A DNA stretch of 55,085 nucleotides, taken from positions 1 to 55,085 of the forward strand of contig NZ_JAEMHL010000017.1 in the NCBI RefSeq assembly GCF_016458305.1, written 5' to 3'. This stretch comes from Geomonas anaerohicana (GTDB taxonomy: Bacteria > Desulfobacterota > Desulfuromonadia > Geobacterales > Geobacteraceae). The position numbers were made by a program, and so were the translations under genes. Below, piece by piece: positions 15,949 to 24,493 of this stretch. Positions within the stretch are counted from its first letter, which is position 1; each line of letters opens with the position of its first letter. Under the pieces are notes generated by a model, which was not told where the DNA came from, made no database searches, and saw only the letters and a program-made list of their open reading frames with translations.

Positions 15949-18294
15949 ATGATCAACAAGGACACCCTGAAGCGGCTGGAATTCGACAAGATCCTGGAAA
16001 CCGCCGCAACCTTCGCCCACTGCGAGGCATCCCACGAGGGAGCCCTTGCCATAGCACCGCTACGAACCCGCCAGGAGATGGAACTGCGCCTGGGGCTCGT
16101 CGACGAGATCCGCAAGCTGACCCGGCTCGGCATCGCGCTGAAGCTCGCTCCCTTCGAGGACATCACCCCGCAGGTCAGGGCGGTCCGTCCCAAGGGCGCG
16201 GTCATCGCCCCCATTGCCCTGCAGCGCTTCATCCCCACCCTGCGTGTCATGGCCGCGGTGGCCTCACAACTATCCTTCCGCAGCGACGTACCGCTGCTCC
16301 TGGCCGAGGTCGGCTGCATCACCGGATTCCCGGACCTTTTAAACCCGCTCGAGCACACCGTCAACGAGGAGGGTGAAATCCTCGACACCGCCTCCCGGCT
16401 TTTGGCCGACATCCGGGGCAGGAAGAAGGGACTCACCACCCGCATCAAGAAACGGCTCGAGGAGATCGTGCGCGAACGGCACACGGCGATCTTCCTGCAG
16501 GACGACTTCATCACGCAGCGCTCCGGGCGCTGGGTGATCCCGGTGCGCATGGACTCCAAGGGGATGGTCCCCGGCGTGGTGCACGACGTATCCAACTCGG
16601 GCGAGACCGCCTTCATGGAGCCGCTGGAGATCATCGGCCTCGCCAACGAACTGGAGAACCTGGTGGCCGACGAGCGGGCCGAGGAGATCCGCATCGTCCG
16701 GCAGATCTGCGACTGGATCAGGGAGGACGCCGAGACGATCCTGCAGCAGTTCGAGGCGCTGGTGGAGCTCGACATCCTCAACTGCATCGCCACCTTGAGC
16801 GACCGTCTCAGGAGCGAGACGCCGGTCATCGCCGACACCCCGACCATCCTGCTCAAGGCGGCACGCCACCCGATCCTCACCCTGATGGGGAAAGACGTGG
16901 TCCCGCTCGACCTGGAACTGGCAGCGGAGAACCGCGTCATGGTGGTCACCGGCCCCAACACCGGCGGCAAGACCATCGCCATCAAGAATGCGGGACTTCT
17001 TTCCGTCATGGCCCTGTGCGGCATGCCGGTCCCTGCCCTCCCCGGCACCGTGCTGCCCAAGGTCGACAGCATCCTGGTGGACATCGGCGACGAGCAGTCC
17101 ATCGAGGAGAGCCTCTCCACCTTCTCGGCCCACATCTCCAAGATCTCCAGCATCATCGAGCATGCCGACCGCGGCGCCCTGGTGCTTTTGGACGAGCTCG
17201 GCACCGGCACCGAACCGGGACAGGGTGCCGCCATCGCCTGCGCCGTGCTCAAAGAGTTGCAGAACAAAGGGGCACTGGTGGTGGCAACCACCCACCTCAC
17301 CGAGATCATCGGCTTCGTGCAGCGCGAAGCCGGGATGGTGAACGCGGCCATGGCCTTCGACCGGCAGAAGCTGGCGCCCTTGTACCGGCTGGTGGTCGGC
17401 GAACCGGGCGAGTCGCATGCTCTCGAGATCGCCAGCCGCTACGGCCTCCCCGAACGGGTGGTCAGCTTTGCGCGGGGCATGATCGGCACCATGGAGGCGG
17501 ACTTCCATGCCCTGCTGCGTGACCTGAAGGAAAAGCGCGAGCAGTTGGACCGCACCCTGGCCGAACTGGCCGAGCGCGAAGAGAAGCTGACACGCGCGGA
17601 GCACAACCTGGTGGACCGCCGCGACGAGGCGGCCCGGCTGGTTCAGGATGCCCGAGAGAAGGGGCTCCTGGAGGCGCAGCAGGTGATCGCCAAGGCCCGT
17701 CGCGAGGTGGCGGCCATGATCGACGAGGCCAAGCGCGACAAGGCGCGCGAGGCCAAGGAAAAGCTGGACCAGGCGGCACGCGAGGTCGAAGCCGCGCTGG
17801 ACGGGTTGCACCCCGAGGAGAACGTCGACCCGGACCAGGTAGCAGCGGGCGATGTCCTCTTCGTGAAGCCGCTCAACTGCGACGCCACCATCCTCTCCGT
17901 GGATCGTCGTGCCGGGCGTGCCCGCGTGCGCGCCGGGAGCATGGAACTGGACGTCGCACTGGTATCGCTGTTAAAGCCCAAGGGGAAAGAGCCGAAGAAG
18001 GTACGTAAGCAGCGCGCCCGGCAGCAGGAGGCGGAGGCCGCAGCCTCCGAGCCCGCGACCAGCATCAACCTGCTCGGGATGCGGGTGGAGGAAGCCATCG
18101 GGGAGTTGGAGCCCTTCCTGAACCACGCCGCGCTGGAGCGGATGTCCGAGGTGCGCGTCGTGCACGGCAAAGGGACCGGCGCCCTGATGAAGGGGGTGCG
18201 CAGCTACCTGACCGGGCACCCGCTGGTGGCGGAGTTCCGCACCGGCGAGCGTTTCGAAGGGGGCGACGGTGTCACGGTGGTGACGCTGCGCTAG
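15949..18294 (+). CDS. mutS2: MutS2 ATPase / endonuclease
   Basis: A 781-residue protein of the MutS2 family, which limits homologous recombination and in some bacteria rescues collided ribosomes. It lacks the mismatch-binding N-terminus of MutS. The Walker A loop GPNTGGKT lies near residue 335, with the LLDELGTGTEP and ATTHLTEI motifs after it. A long coiled coil (about 520-620) follows, then a C-terminal Smr nuclease domain (about 705-781) with INLLGMRVEEA and VVHGKGTGALMKGV. The start ATG has CGGAG eight bases before it. It is followed closely by the DHFR gene. Confidence 0.93.
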   Translation: MINKDTLKRLEFDKILETAATFAHCEASHEGALAIAPLRTRQEMELRLGLVDEIRKLTRLGIALKLAPFEDITPQVRAVRPKGAVIAPIALQRFIPTLRVMAAVASQLSFRSDVPLLLAEVGCITGFPDLLNPLEHTVNEEGEILDTASRLLADIRGRKKGLTTRIKKRLEEIVRERHTAIFLQDDFITQRSGRWVIPVRMDSKGMVPGVVHDVSNSGETAFMEPLEIIGLANELENLVADERAEEIRIVRQICDWIREDAETILQQFEALVELDILNCIATLSDRLRSETPVIADTPTILLKAARHPILTLMGKDVVPLDLELAAENRVMVVTGPNTGGKTIAIKNAGLLSVMALCGMPVPALPGTVLPKVDSILVDIGDEQSIEESLSTFSAHISKISSIIEHADRGALVLLDELGTGTEPGQGAAIACAVLKELQNKGALVVATTHLTEIIGFVQREAGMVNAAMAFDRQKLAPLYRLVVGEPGESHALEIASRYGLPERVVSFARGMIGTMEADFHALLRDLKEKREQLDRTLAELAEREEKLTRAEHNLVDRRDEAARLVQDAREKGLLEAQQVIAKARREVAAMIDEAKRDKAREAKEKLDQAAREVEAALDGLHPEENVDPDQVAAGDVLFVKPLNCDATILSVDRRAGRARVRAGSMELDVALVSLLKPKGKEPKKVRKQRARQQEAEAAASEPATSINLLGMRVEEAIGELEPFLNHAALERMSEVRVVHGKGTGALMKGVRSYLTGHPLVAEFRTGERFEGGDGVTVVTLR

Positions 18295-18327
18295 TGTAAT
18301 GCGATCACAGATGACTGCGGAGGCCTT

Positions 18328-19251
18328 ATGATCATCTCCATCATTGCTGCCATGTCTGACAACAGGGTGATAGGCGCGCACGGGAAGCTGCCGTGGGATA
18401 TTCCCGCCGATCTCGCTCGTTTCCGAAGCCTCACCATGGGACACGCAGTGCTGATGGGAAGAAAGACCTTCGAATCGATCGGCCATCCCCTGGACGGACG
18501 CAAGAACATCGTGCTCAGCAAGAGCATGGGGAGGACCGACGGGGTCATCGTGGCCCGCACCCTCCAGGAAGGGATCGCGGCCGCCGAGGGGGACGAGGAG
18601 CTCTTCATCTGCGGCGGCGAGGCCGTGTTCCGGGAGGCGCTCCCCTTGTGCCAGAGGATCTACCTCACCGTGGTGCACGGACAGTACGAGGGAGACGTGC
18701 ATTTTCCGCAGCCTCCCTGCTCCTTTGCGGAGATGCACCGGGAGGAGTTCCTGGAAGGCGCCCCCCCCACCAGCTACGTGGTGCTGGAGAAGGTGGACCA
18801 GATCCAGCCGGGGAGTGACGTCTACGAACTGCGGCAAAAAGGGGTGGAAGCGCTGAACCGCCAGCTCTACTTCCTGGCACGCTGCTGCTTCGGGCAGGCA
18901 CAGGCGCTGGAAGATTCGGCGGAAACTGCGTCCGACTTGGCCTACAGCCAGGCCAAAAGCGGCGGGGACCCAGGGGAAGCACTGAAGCTCGCGGAGAGGG
19001 CCTTCCGCGACGATCCGGACAACCTGCGCATCCGGTTGAACCTGGGGCGCATCCTGGTCCTCGCCGGCGAAAAGGGGAAAGGGCTGGAGATGCTGCGCAA
19101 GGGGGTGCAGGCAGGCGGCGGGCAGGAGTTCTACACCGAACTCGCCAAGTGCGGCACCAGGGGGACCCCGCCCATCAAGTCCCTCCCCAGAAGCCACCCG
19201 CTGAACCGGTACTTGGGGATTTTGATGCACAGGTTGAATATGCGGGGGTAA
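18328..19251 (+). CDS. Dihydrofolate reductase fused to a TPR-like C-terminal domain
   Basis: Residues 1 to about 155 are a full dihydrofolate reductase: IISIIAAMSDNRVIGAHGKLPWDIPADLARF with the catalytic Asp, GRKTFESIG for NADPH, FICGGEAVFREAL, and RIYLTVVHGQYEGDVHFP. The usual enzyme ends near residue 160-165. Here the frame continues for about 150 residues without a break into helical TPR-like repeats, for example ALKLAERAFRDDPDNLRIRLNLGRILVLAG, ending in a basic tail. The start ATG follows GGAGG. The enzyme part should reduce dihydrofolate. The extension probably binds a partner; no thymidylate synthase gene is adjacent. Confidence 0.85.
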   Translation: MIISIIAAMSDNRVIGAHGKLPWDIPADLARFRSLTMGHAVLMGRKTFESIGHPLDGRKNIVLSKSMGRTDGVIVARTLQEGIAAAEGDEELFICGGEAVFREALPLCQRIYLTVVHGQYEGDVHFPQPPCSFAEMHREEFLEGAPPTSYVVLEKVDQIQPGSDVYELRQKGVEALNRQLYFLARCCFGQAQALEDSAETASDLAYSQAKSGGDPGEALKLAERAFRDDPDNLRIRLNLGRILVLAGEKGKGLEMLRKGVQAGGGQEFYTELAKCGTRGTPPIKSLPRSHPLNRYLGILMHRLNMRG

Positions 19252-19257
19252 GTCCAT

Positions 19258-19298
19258 CCTCCTCCCCCTCCCCAGCCCTCCCCCTCCGGGGGAGGGAG
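19258..19298. repeat. CCCTCCCCCTCCGGGGGAGGG palindrome family copy
   Basis: Pyrimidine-rich lead, then CCCTCCCC facing GGGGGAGGG, just after the DHFR-TPR stop. Same family as 21550-21642, 28288-28374 and 31430-31468. Confidence 0.7.
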
Positions 19299-19381
19299 TA
19301 ATGACCCGGCCGATAAGAAGGCCATCGTCTCTGCAGATGCCCCGTTGACTCCACCCCTGCCATGATGCTACTTTCCTGTCC

Positions 19382-20020
19382 ATGAAAAACACGGAGGCTG
19401 AAGGGATAGTGCTGCGCCTCACCGACTTCGGGGAGGCGGACCGTATCGTCACCTTGTTCACCCTGGAACAGGGGAAACTGCAGGGGGTGGCACGTGGCGC
19501 CAAACGGAGCAAGAAACGCTTCGCTGGGGCCCTGGAGCCCTTCGCACACCTCAAACTACAGTTGCACCTCGGCACCTCCCTTCCCACGCTGTCCAGCGCC
19601 GACATCGTCGGCATCTTCCCCGGCATCCGCGCCGACCTCGCCAGGATCGGCTGCGCTGCCTACGCCTGCGAACTGGTGGAACGGCTCACCCCGGAAGACG
19701 AACCCAACCCGCGCCTGTTCCGCCTCCTGTACTGCTACCTGGAACGCCTCAACGACGCCCCCGCCTCCCCCTCCGACCGCCGCTTCTTCGCGGTCAACCT
19801 CCTGAAGATACTGGGCTACCAACCGGAACTGCAGGTGCGCGGCGTCTCCGAGGAAACGGCATCCCTCCTGGCCCGTGCCATGCAGACCGGCCGTTTCGGG
19901 GCCGTGGTCTTTCCGGACGCGTTGCTGCGCGAGGCGGACCTCCTTTTGAACCCCGCCATCGACCTCCACCTGGACCGTGAACTGAAGTCGCTGGCCTTCC
20001 TGAAGGAGTGCGGCGTGTAG
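19382..20020 (+). CDS. recO: DNA repair protein RecO
   Basis: RecO loads RecA in the RecFOR gap-repair pathway. The 212-residue protein has the N-terminal OB-fold signature [20 protein letters not shown] and [20 protein letters not shown], then the helical C-terminal part. Many RecO proteins are about 240 residues and carry a four-cysteine zinc site in the C-terminal half. Here only scattered single cysteines are present and the protein is short, so the zinc site is missing. The start ATG has no strong ribosome site. Confidence 0.9.
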   Translation: MKNTEAEGIVLRLTDFGEADRIVTLFTLEQGKLQGVARGAKRSKKRFAGALEPFAHLKLQLHLGTSLPTLSSADIVGIFPGIRADLARIGCAAYACELVERLTPEDEPNPRLFRLLYCYLERLNDAPASPSDRRFFAVNLLKILGYQPELQVRGVSEETASLLARAMQTGRFGAVVFPDALLREADLLLNPAIDLHLDRELKSLAFLKECGV

Positions 20021-20087
20021 CTGCCGCACCGGGCACCGAAAGGTGCGGCGTAACCCGCCAAGATTCTTTTGCAAACCGTCAATTTTG

Positions 20088-20116
20088 TTGACCCCGGCGC
20101 CGGTAACAGGTACTAT
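20088..20116 (+). promoter_or_regulatory. Predicted promoter of dnaB
   Basis: TTGACC (20088-20093) and TACTAT (20111-20116) are 17 bases apart, about 70 bases before the dnaB start. Confidence 0.55.
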
Positions 20117-20183
20117 TCGACGCTTCAGTCAAACCCGTATGTGCAGCCGCGCCCAGGCGCTGCTTTTTGTTTTTGAGGAACGC

Positions 20184-21533
20184 ATGAACCAAGCGGACAT
20201 GAGAAAACTGCCGCCGCAGAGCATCGAAGCGGAGATGTCGATCCTGGGAGGGATCCTGGTCGACAACGAAGCGATCAACCGGGTGCTTGAGGTCCTTTCA
20301 CCGGAAGAAATGTACCGGGAGAGCCACAGAAAGATCATGCGCGCCATGATCGAACTGAACGAGCGCGGCGAGCCCTGCGACCTGATCACCATGACCACCA
20401 TCCTGCGCAAGAAGGGTGAGCTGGAAGAGGTGGGTGGCGGCGCCTACCTGGCTACCCTGGTGGACTTCGTCCCCATGGCGGCGAACATCTCCTACTACTG
20501 CAAGATCGTGAAGGAGAAGTACATCACCAGGAAGCTCATCTCCGCCGCCACCGACATCGTCAGCAACGGTTTCGAGGACAAGGTGGAGGTCGAGGAACTG
20601 CTCGATTCCGCGCAGAAGGTGATCTTCGAGATTTCGGAAAACAAGCTGCGCCCGTCGTACTACAAGGTCAGCGACATCCTCAAGGACACCATCAAGAACA
20701 TCGAGCTCCTCTACGAGAAGAAGGAGCTGGTGACCGGCGTCCCCACGGGCTACAACGACCTCGACAAGCTGACCGCGGGCTTTCATGCCGGCGACCTGGT
20801 CATCATCGCGGGACGTCCGGCGATGGGTAAGACCACCTTCGCACTGAACGTCGCCCAGTACGCGGCGGTCGATTCGGACAAAAAGTTCCCGGCTGCCATC
20901 TTCTCGCTGGAGATGCCCAAGGAGCAGCTGGTGGAGAGGCTTCTCTGCTCCGCCTCGCGGGTCGACCTCACCCGCCTGCGCTCGGGGCACCTGCAGGAAA
21001 ACGACTGGCCCAAGCTGATCAAGGGCGCCGGGCTTTTGCACAACTCCAAGATCTTCATCGACGACACCCCCTCCATCACCGTGATGGAACTCCGCTCCAA
21101 GGCGAGGCGCCTCAAGGCCGAGCACGACATTGGCATCATCGTCATCGACTACCTCCAGCTCATGCGCGGCGGCGCCAACAGCGAATCGCGCCAGCAGGAG
21201 ATCTCTGAGATCTCGCGCTCGCTGAAGGCGCTGGCCAAGGAACTGAGCATCCCGGTGATCGCCCTGTCACAGTTGAACCGAAGCCTGGAGCAGAGAACCG
21301 ACAAGCGCCCGATGATGAGCGACTTGCGCGAATCCGGGGCGATCGAGCAGGACGCCGACATCATCATGTTCGTCTACCGCGGCGAGGTGTACGACAAGGA
21401 GAACGAGGACCTCAAGGGGAAGGCGGAGGTCATCATCGGCAAGCACAGAAGCGGTCCCATCGGCACCGTCGACCTCGCCTTCAGGGGCGAGTTCACCCGG
21501 TTCGAGAACCTCAGCAACAGGGAAGAATATTAA
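20184..21533 (+). CDS. dnaB: Replicative DNA helicase DnaB
   Basis: The hexameric helicase that unwinds the replication fork. The 450-residue protein starts MNQADMRKLPPQSIEAEMSI with GAGGAA upstream; the frame is open 47 codons earlier, but that part covers the promoter. It has the N-terminal DnaG-interacting domain (LGGILVDNEAINRVLEVL), then the RecA-like core with Walker A GRPAMGKTT near residue 210, SLEMPKEQLVERLL, IIVIDYLQLMRG, and SQLNRSLEQR with the arginine-finger region SDLRESGAIEQDAD. No intein is present. Confidence 0.96.
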   Translation: MNQADMRKLPPQSIEAEMSILGGILVDNEAINRVLEVLSPEEMYRESHRKIMRAMIELNERGEPCDLITMTTILRKKGELEEVGGGAYLATLVDFVPMAANISYYCKIVKEKYITRKLISAATDIVSNGFEDKVEVEELLDSAQKVIFEISENKLRPSYYKVSDILKDTIKNIELLYEKKELVTGVPTGYNDLDKLTAGFHAGDLVIIAGRPAMGKTTFALNVAQYAAVDSDKKFPAAIFSLEMPKEQLVERLLCSASRVDLTRLRSGHLQENDWPKLIKGAGLLHNSKIFIDDTPSITVMELRSKARRLKAEHDIGIIVIDYLQLMRGGANSESRQQEISEISRSLKALAKELSIPVIALSQLNRSLEQRTDKRPMMSDLRESGAIEQDADIIMFVYRGEVYDKENEDLKGKAEVIIGKHRSGPIGTVDLAFRGEFTRFENLSNREEY

Positions 21534-21549
21534 ACCGTAACCAATAGAG

Positions 21550-21642
21550 TTCCCTCCCCTGGAGGGGGAGGGCTAGGGAGGGGGCGCGGTTGCCTCTCAA
21601 GCGTTCCCCCCACCCCACCTCCCCCCTCCGGGGGGAGGAGCA
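21550..21642. repeat. Double copy of the CTCCCC/GGGGAG repeat, in opposite orientations
   Basis: Two GC-rich palindromic units face each other across about 20 bases between dnaB and the FabMG candidate. Together they could form a large hairpin in the transcript. Confidence 0.7.
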
Positions 21643-21665
21643 AACAACAATAGAAAGGAACGTAG

Positions 21666-22949
21666 ATGAGCAGATACCATGCAATGACGGAAGTGCCGGC
21701 TACCGCCGGATATAAGGAAGGGGACGTACTGTTTCTCTGCGGCGAACTGTTCGGCCGCGGCTACGCCAACGGCATCGTGGACGAGGCCAGGGCCAAGGGG
21801 ATGACCATCATCGGCGCCACCGTGGGGAGGCGCGATGCGGACGGCACGCTGCGCCCGCTCAACGAGGAGGAGCTGACCACCGCCGAGGCGGGGCTGGGCG
21901 GCAAGATCATCAACATCCCGCTGGAGGCAGGGTTCGACATGGAGCCCGGCAAGGACGGCATCGCTCCGGTGGACCGTTTCAAAGGCGTCAAGCCGGATGA
22001 CTGGGCTTCGGTCAAGCTGGACCCGGCAGAGGTCGAGTACTCCAAACAGCGCGGCACCGAGCGCTTCTGCAAGAACCTTGCGGCCGTGGTGGCCGAACTG
22101 GAGCAGATGATCCCGGCCGGCAGCAAGCTGCTCGTGGTCCACACCATGGCCGGCGGCATCCCGCGCGCCCGCGTCTTCATGCCGATCCTGAACAAACTGT
22201 TCAAGGGTCAGGGCGACCGCTTCCTCTCCTCCGAGGCCTTTTGGACCTCCGACATGGGCAAACTGTGCGACGCGAGCTTCAACGAGGTCACCGCGGACAC
22301 CTTCCGCTACCTGATCGACGCAACCGCGGGCCTCAGGGAGAAGCACGACACTCATTACGCGGCCTACGGCTACCACGGCACCGGCGTGCTGATCAACGGC
22401 GTCATCACCTGGCAGTCCTACACCCCGTACCTGCAGGGGTGGGCGAAGATCCGCCTGGAAGACATCGCCATCGAGGCCTGGGAGAAAGGGATCAAGGCGA
22501 CCGTGTACAACTGCCCCGAGATCCTCACCAACTCCAGCGCGCTCTTCCTGGGCGTCGAGAACTCCCTCTACCCCCTCATGGGCGCCCTGCGCACCGAGGG
22601 CGTGGAGTCGGTCGTCAACGAGTGCCAGGCGCTGCTGCGCGAAGGGACCACGGTCGACGACCTCCTTAAGATCGCCAACACCTACCTCACCTCCGAGCTC
22701 ATCACCAGCACGCGCGACTTCGACAGCTGGCCGCAGCACAACAAGCCGGAGCAGCAGGAGTACATGCTGAACACCTCCGCGGAGCTGATCAGCATGAACG
22801 CGGACCAGAAGGACATCGTCTGCGCGGTGCTCTCACGCGCCGTGTTCCAGGGCGTCGGCAGCCTCATGTTCAACAGCTCGTGGAACCCACAGGCGCCGGT
22901 GTTCTGGCTGAACCATGACGTGATCGCCAAGACGCTGGCGAAAGGCTAA
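21666..22949 (+). CDS. Candidate FabMG-type enoyl-ACP reductase
   Basis: A 427-residue protein. The N-terminal part, VLFLCGELFGRGYANGIVDEARAKGMTIIGATVGRRDADGTLRPL, reads like a nucleotide-binding fold and matches my memory of the FabMG family, described as triclosan-resistant enoyl-ACP reductases from metagenomes. Later segments (VVHTMAGGIPRARVFMP, AAYGYHGTGVLINGVITWQSYTPYLQGW, LTNSSALFLGVENSLYPLMGALR) are well formed but I assign them no function. The start ATG follows AAAGGAACG. A standard FabI lies at 31.6 kb, so the genome would have two enoyl reductases. The family name is from recall and should be tested. Confidence 0.5.
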   Translation: MSRYHAMTEVPATAGYKEGDVLFLCGELFGRGYANGIVDEARAKGMTIIGATVGRRDADGTLRPLNEEELTTAEAGLGGKIINIPLEAGFDMEPGKDGIAPVDRFKGVKPDDWASVKLDPAEVEYSKQRGTERFCKNLAAVVAELEQMIPAGSKLLVVHTMAGGIPRARVFMPILNKLFKGQGDRFLSSEAFWTSDMGKLCDASFNEVTADTFRYLIDATAGLREKHDTHYAAYGYHGTGVLINGVITWQSYTPYLQGWAKIRLEDIAIEAWEKGIKATVYNCPEILTNSSALFLGVENSLYPLMGALRTEGVESVVNECQALLREGTTVDDLLKIANTYLTSELITSTRDFDSWPQHNKPEQQEYMLNTSAELISMNADQKDIVCAVLSRAVFQGVGSLMFNSSWNPQAPVFWLNHDVIAKTLAKG

Positions 22950-22964
22950 TCGGAAAGCAAACCG

Positions 22965-22996
22965 GGGGGGCGAGACATGTTTCGCCCCCTTTTTTT
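22965..22996 (+). terminator. Terminator after the FabMG candidate
   Basis: GGGGGCGA pairs with TCGCCCCC around ACATGT-type loop bases, followed by seven T. Confidence 0.88.
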
Positions 22997-22998
22997 AC

Positions 22999-23043
22999 AA
23001 GCAAATCCCCTCTGTCTCCCCTTTTACAAGGGGAGGACGTGAG
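22999..23043. repeat. AAGCAAATCCCC...GGGGAGGACG repeat, copy 1
   Basis: The block starts AAGCAAATCCCC, then CCCCTTTTACAAGGGG as a hairpin. A close second copy lies at 40171-40214. Confidence 0.7.
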
Positions 23044-23111
23044 ATGCGGGAGGCGCTTCGGGGGCAGAGAACTTTCACCTTCAACACTTGATAACACCGA
23101 ACGGAGTACAC

Positions 23112-23822
23112 GTGGCGCACAAGGTCCTGCTGGTCGATGACGTGAGCATGTTTCTGGAACTGGAAAAGGATTTCCTCTCCCTCTCCGCGGTGGCTATCTT
23201 TACCGCCCGCAACGGGGAGGAGGCGCTGACAATCTGCCGGGAACAGCACCCGGACCTGGTGATCATGGACCTGCATATGCCGGTCATGGACGGCGCCGAT
23301 TGCTGCCGCGCCATAAAAAAAGACCCCCATCTCTCCAGCCCGGTGATCATGGTCACCTCTGAAGGGAAGGAGGCCGATCGCCGGCTCTGCCTGGAAGCGG
23401 GCTGCGACGACTTGCTCTTCAAACCTCTGGATCGCGCGATTTTCCTCGACGCGGCCCGCAAACTCCTGCCCGCCGTGGACCGGCGCGACCGGAGGGGAAG
23501 TTGCCGCTTCAACGTTAAATTCCGTGCCTTCGGACTCACCCTTTCGGGCTTTAGCGTCAACTTGAGCCAAAACGGCCTCTACCTCGCCGCCGACATGGAG
23601 CTGGAACAAGGGACCGAACTGGAGCTGCTCTTCGCGCTTCCAGAGCCGGCAACGGCCATCATCCAGACCAAGGGGCGCATCGCCTGGCTCAACACCAGCA
23701 AGACCCGCAGGAAAGGGACGCTCCCGGAAGGCTTCGGCATCCAGTTCATCGGCATCTCAGATGAGGACCGGGAACGGATTGACCGCTACGTCAGTACCCT
23801 GTCACCTACCTCACGAGCTTAG
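23112..23822 (+). CDS. Response regulator with C-terminal PilZ domain
   Basis: A 236-residue protein: receiver domain with acidic pair DD at 9-10, phosphate acceptor D53 (IMDLHMPVMDG), T/S at VTSEG and lysine in FKPLD. It is followed by a PilZ-like domain (about 132-230) with RRDRRGSCRF and VNLSQNGLYL. PilZ domains bind cyclic di-GMP, so the protein likely joins a phosphorelay to that second messenger. The first PilZ motif (RxxxR) is imperfect. The start is GTG at 23112 with GGAG six bases before it. Its 3' end overlaps the convergent hydrolase gene by 17 bases. Confidence 0.85.
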   Translation: MAHKVLLVDDVSMFLELEKDFLSLSAVAIFTARNGEEALTICREQHPDLVIMDLHMPVMDGADCCRAIKKDPHLSSPVIMVTSEGKEADRRLCLEAGCDDLLFKPLDRAIFLDAARKLLPAVDRRDRRGSCRFNVKFRAFGLTLSGFSVNLSQNGLYLAADMELEQGTELELLFALPEPATAIIQTKGRIAWLNTSKTRRKGTLPEGFGIQFIGISDEDRERIDRYVSTLSPTSRA

Positions 23823-24369
23823 AAAGCTTCTTGAACTCCTCGGTGCCGGCGACGCGCAGCAGCTGGAACAGCACCGACTCGGTGGAAGTCATCACCGCGC
23901 CGGCCTGGGTCATGGTCTGCAGCGCGATCTCCCAGTTGTGCTTCTTGCGGCTCATCACCGCATCGACCACCAGGTGCACCACGTAACCGCGCGACAGCAG
24001 CTCCAGGGCGGTCTGCAGCACGCAGACGTGGGTCTCCATGCCGGTCAGGATCACCTGGCGCCTGCCGTTTTTCTCCAGGGTATCGAGGAAACCTTCCCCG
24101 CCGCAGCAGCTGAAGGTCATCTTCTCCAGGCTGGGCGTGCAGAGCTTTTCCTTCAGGGCGGGCACGGTCTCGCCGAGGCCCTTGACGTACTGCTCCGTGG
24201 CGAGCGCCGGGATGCCCAGTTCGGTTGCCGCATCGAGCAGGATGGAGATGTTGTTGGTCAGCTTCCCCAGCACCTTCTCGTCCATGGCGCGGCAGAGCTT
24301 GTCCTGCACGTCGACCACCACCAGTTGTGCACTCTCTTTGTCCAGGAAAAACCTTTCCAGCAGGGTCAT
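23806..24369 (-). CDS. Isochorismatase-family cysteine hydrolase
   Basis: A 187-residue protein with the family layout: Asp at residue 20 (LVVVDVQDKL), a lysine in the middle, and the catalytic cysteine at 116 in GMETHVCVLQTALELL. The family includes nicotinamidases and isochorismatases, but the substrate cannot be assigned here; no siderophore or NAD genes are adjacent. The ribosome site is strong (AGGAGGTGTT-ATG). The 3' end overlaps the PilZ regulator, so the two transcripts converge with no terminator between them. Confidence 0.85.
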   Translation of the reverse strand: MTLLERFFLDKESAQLVVVDVQDKLCRAMDEKVLGKLTNNISILLDAATELGIPALATEQYVKGLGETVPALKEKLCTPSLEKMTFSCCGGEGFLDTLEKNGRRQVILTGMETHVCVLQTALELLSRGYVVHLVVDAVMSRKKHNWEIALQTMTQAGAVMTSTESVLFQLLRVAGTEEFKKLSKLVR

Positions 24370-24385
24370 AACACCTCCTAAAAGC

Positions 24386-24486
24386 AGGTTGAGGCTAAGG
24401 TTAAGGTTGAGAAACTGAGGTCGAGGCTAAGGTTGAGGTTAAGAGTGGGGTTAAGATGTTCTCGACCTCAACATCAACCTTAACCT
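24386..24486. repeat. GGTTAAGGTTGAGG repeat cluster with inverted arm
   Basis: Several copies of AGGTTGAGG / AGGTTAAGG are followed at 24461-24486 by the complementary CTCAACATCAACCTTAACCT. The cluster sits between ntrC and the isochorismatase-like gene and could fold into a long hairpin. Confidence 0.7.
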
Positions 24487-24493
24487 GATTTTT

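Noticed and set aside
24386..24486. CRISPR-like array suggested by repeated AGGTTGAGG units
   Set aside because: Units are short, adjacent and without spacers of even length; no cas genes are present.
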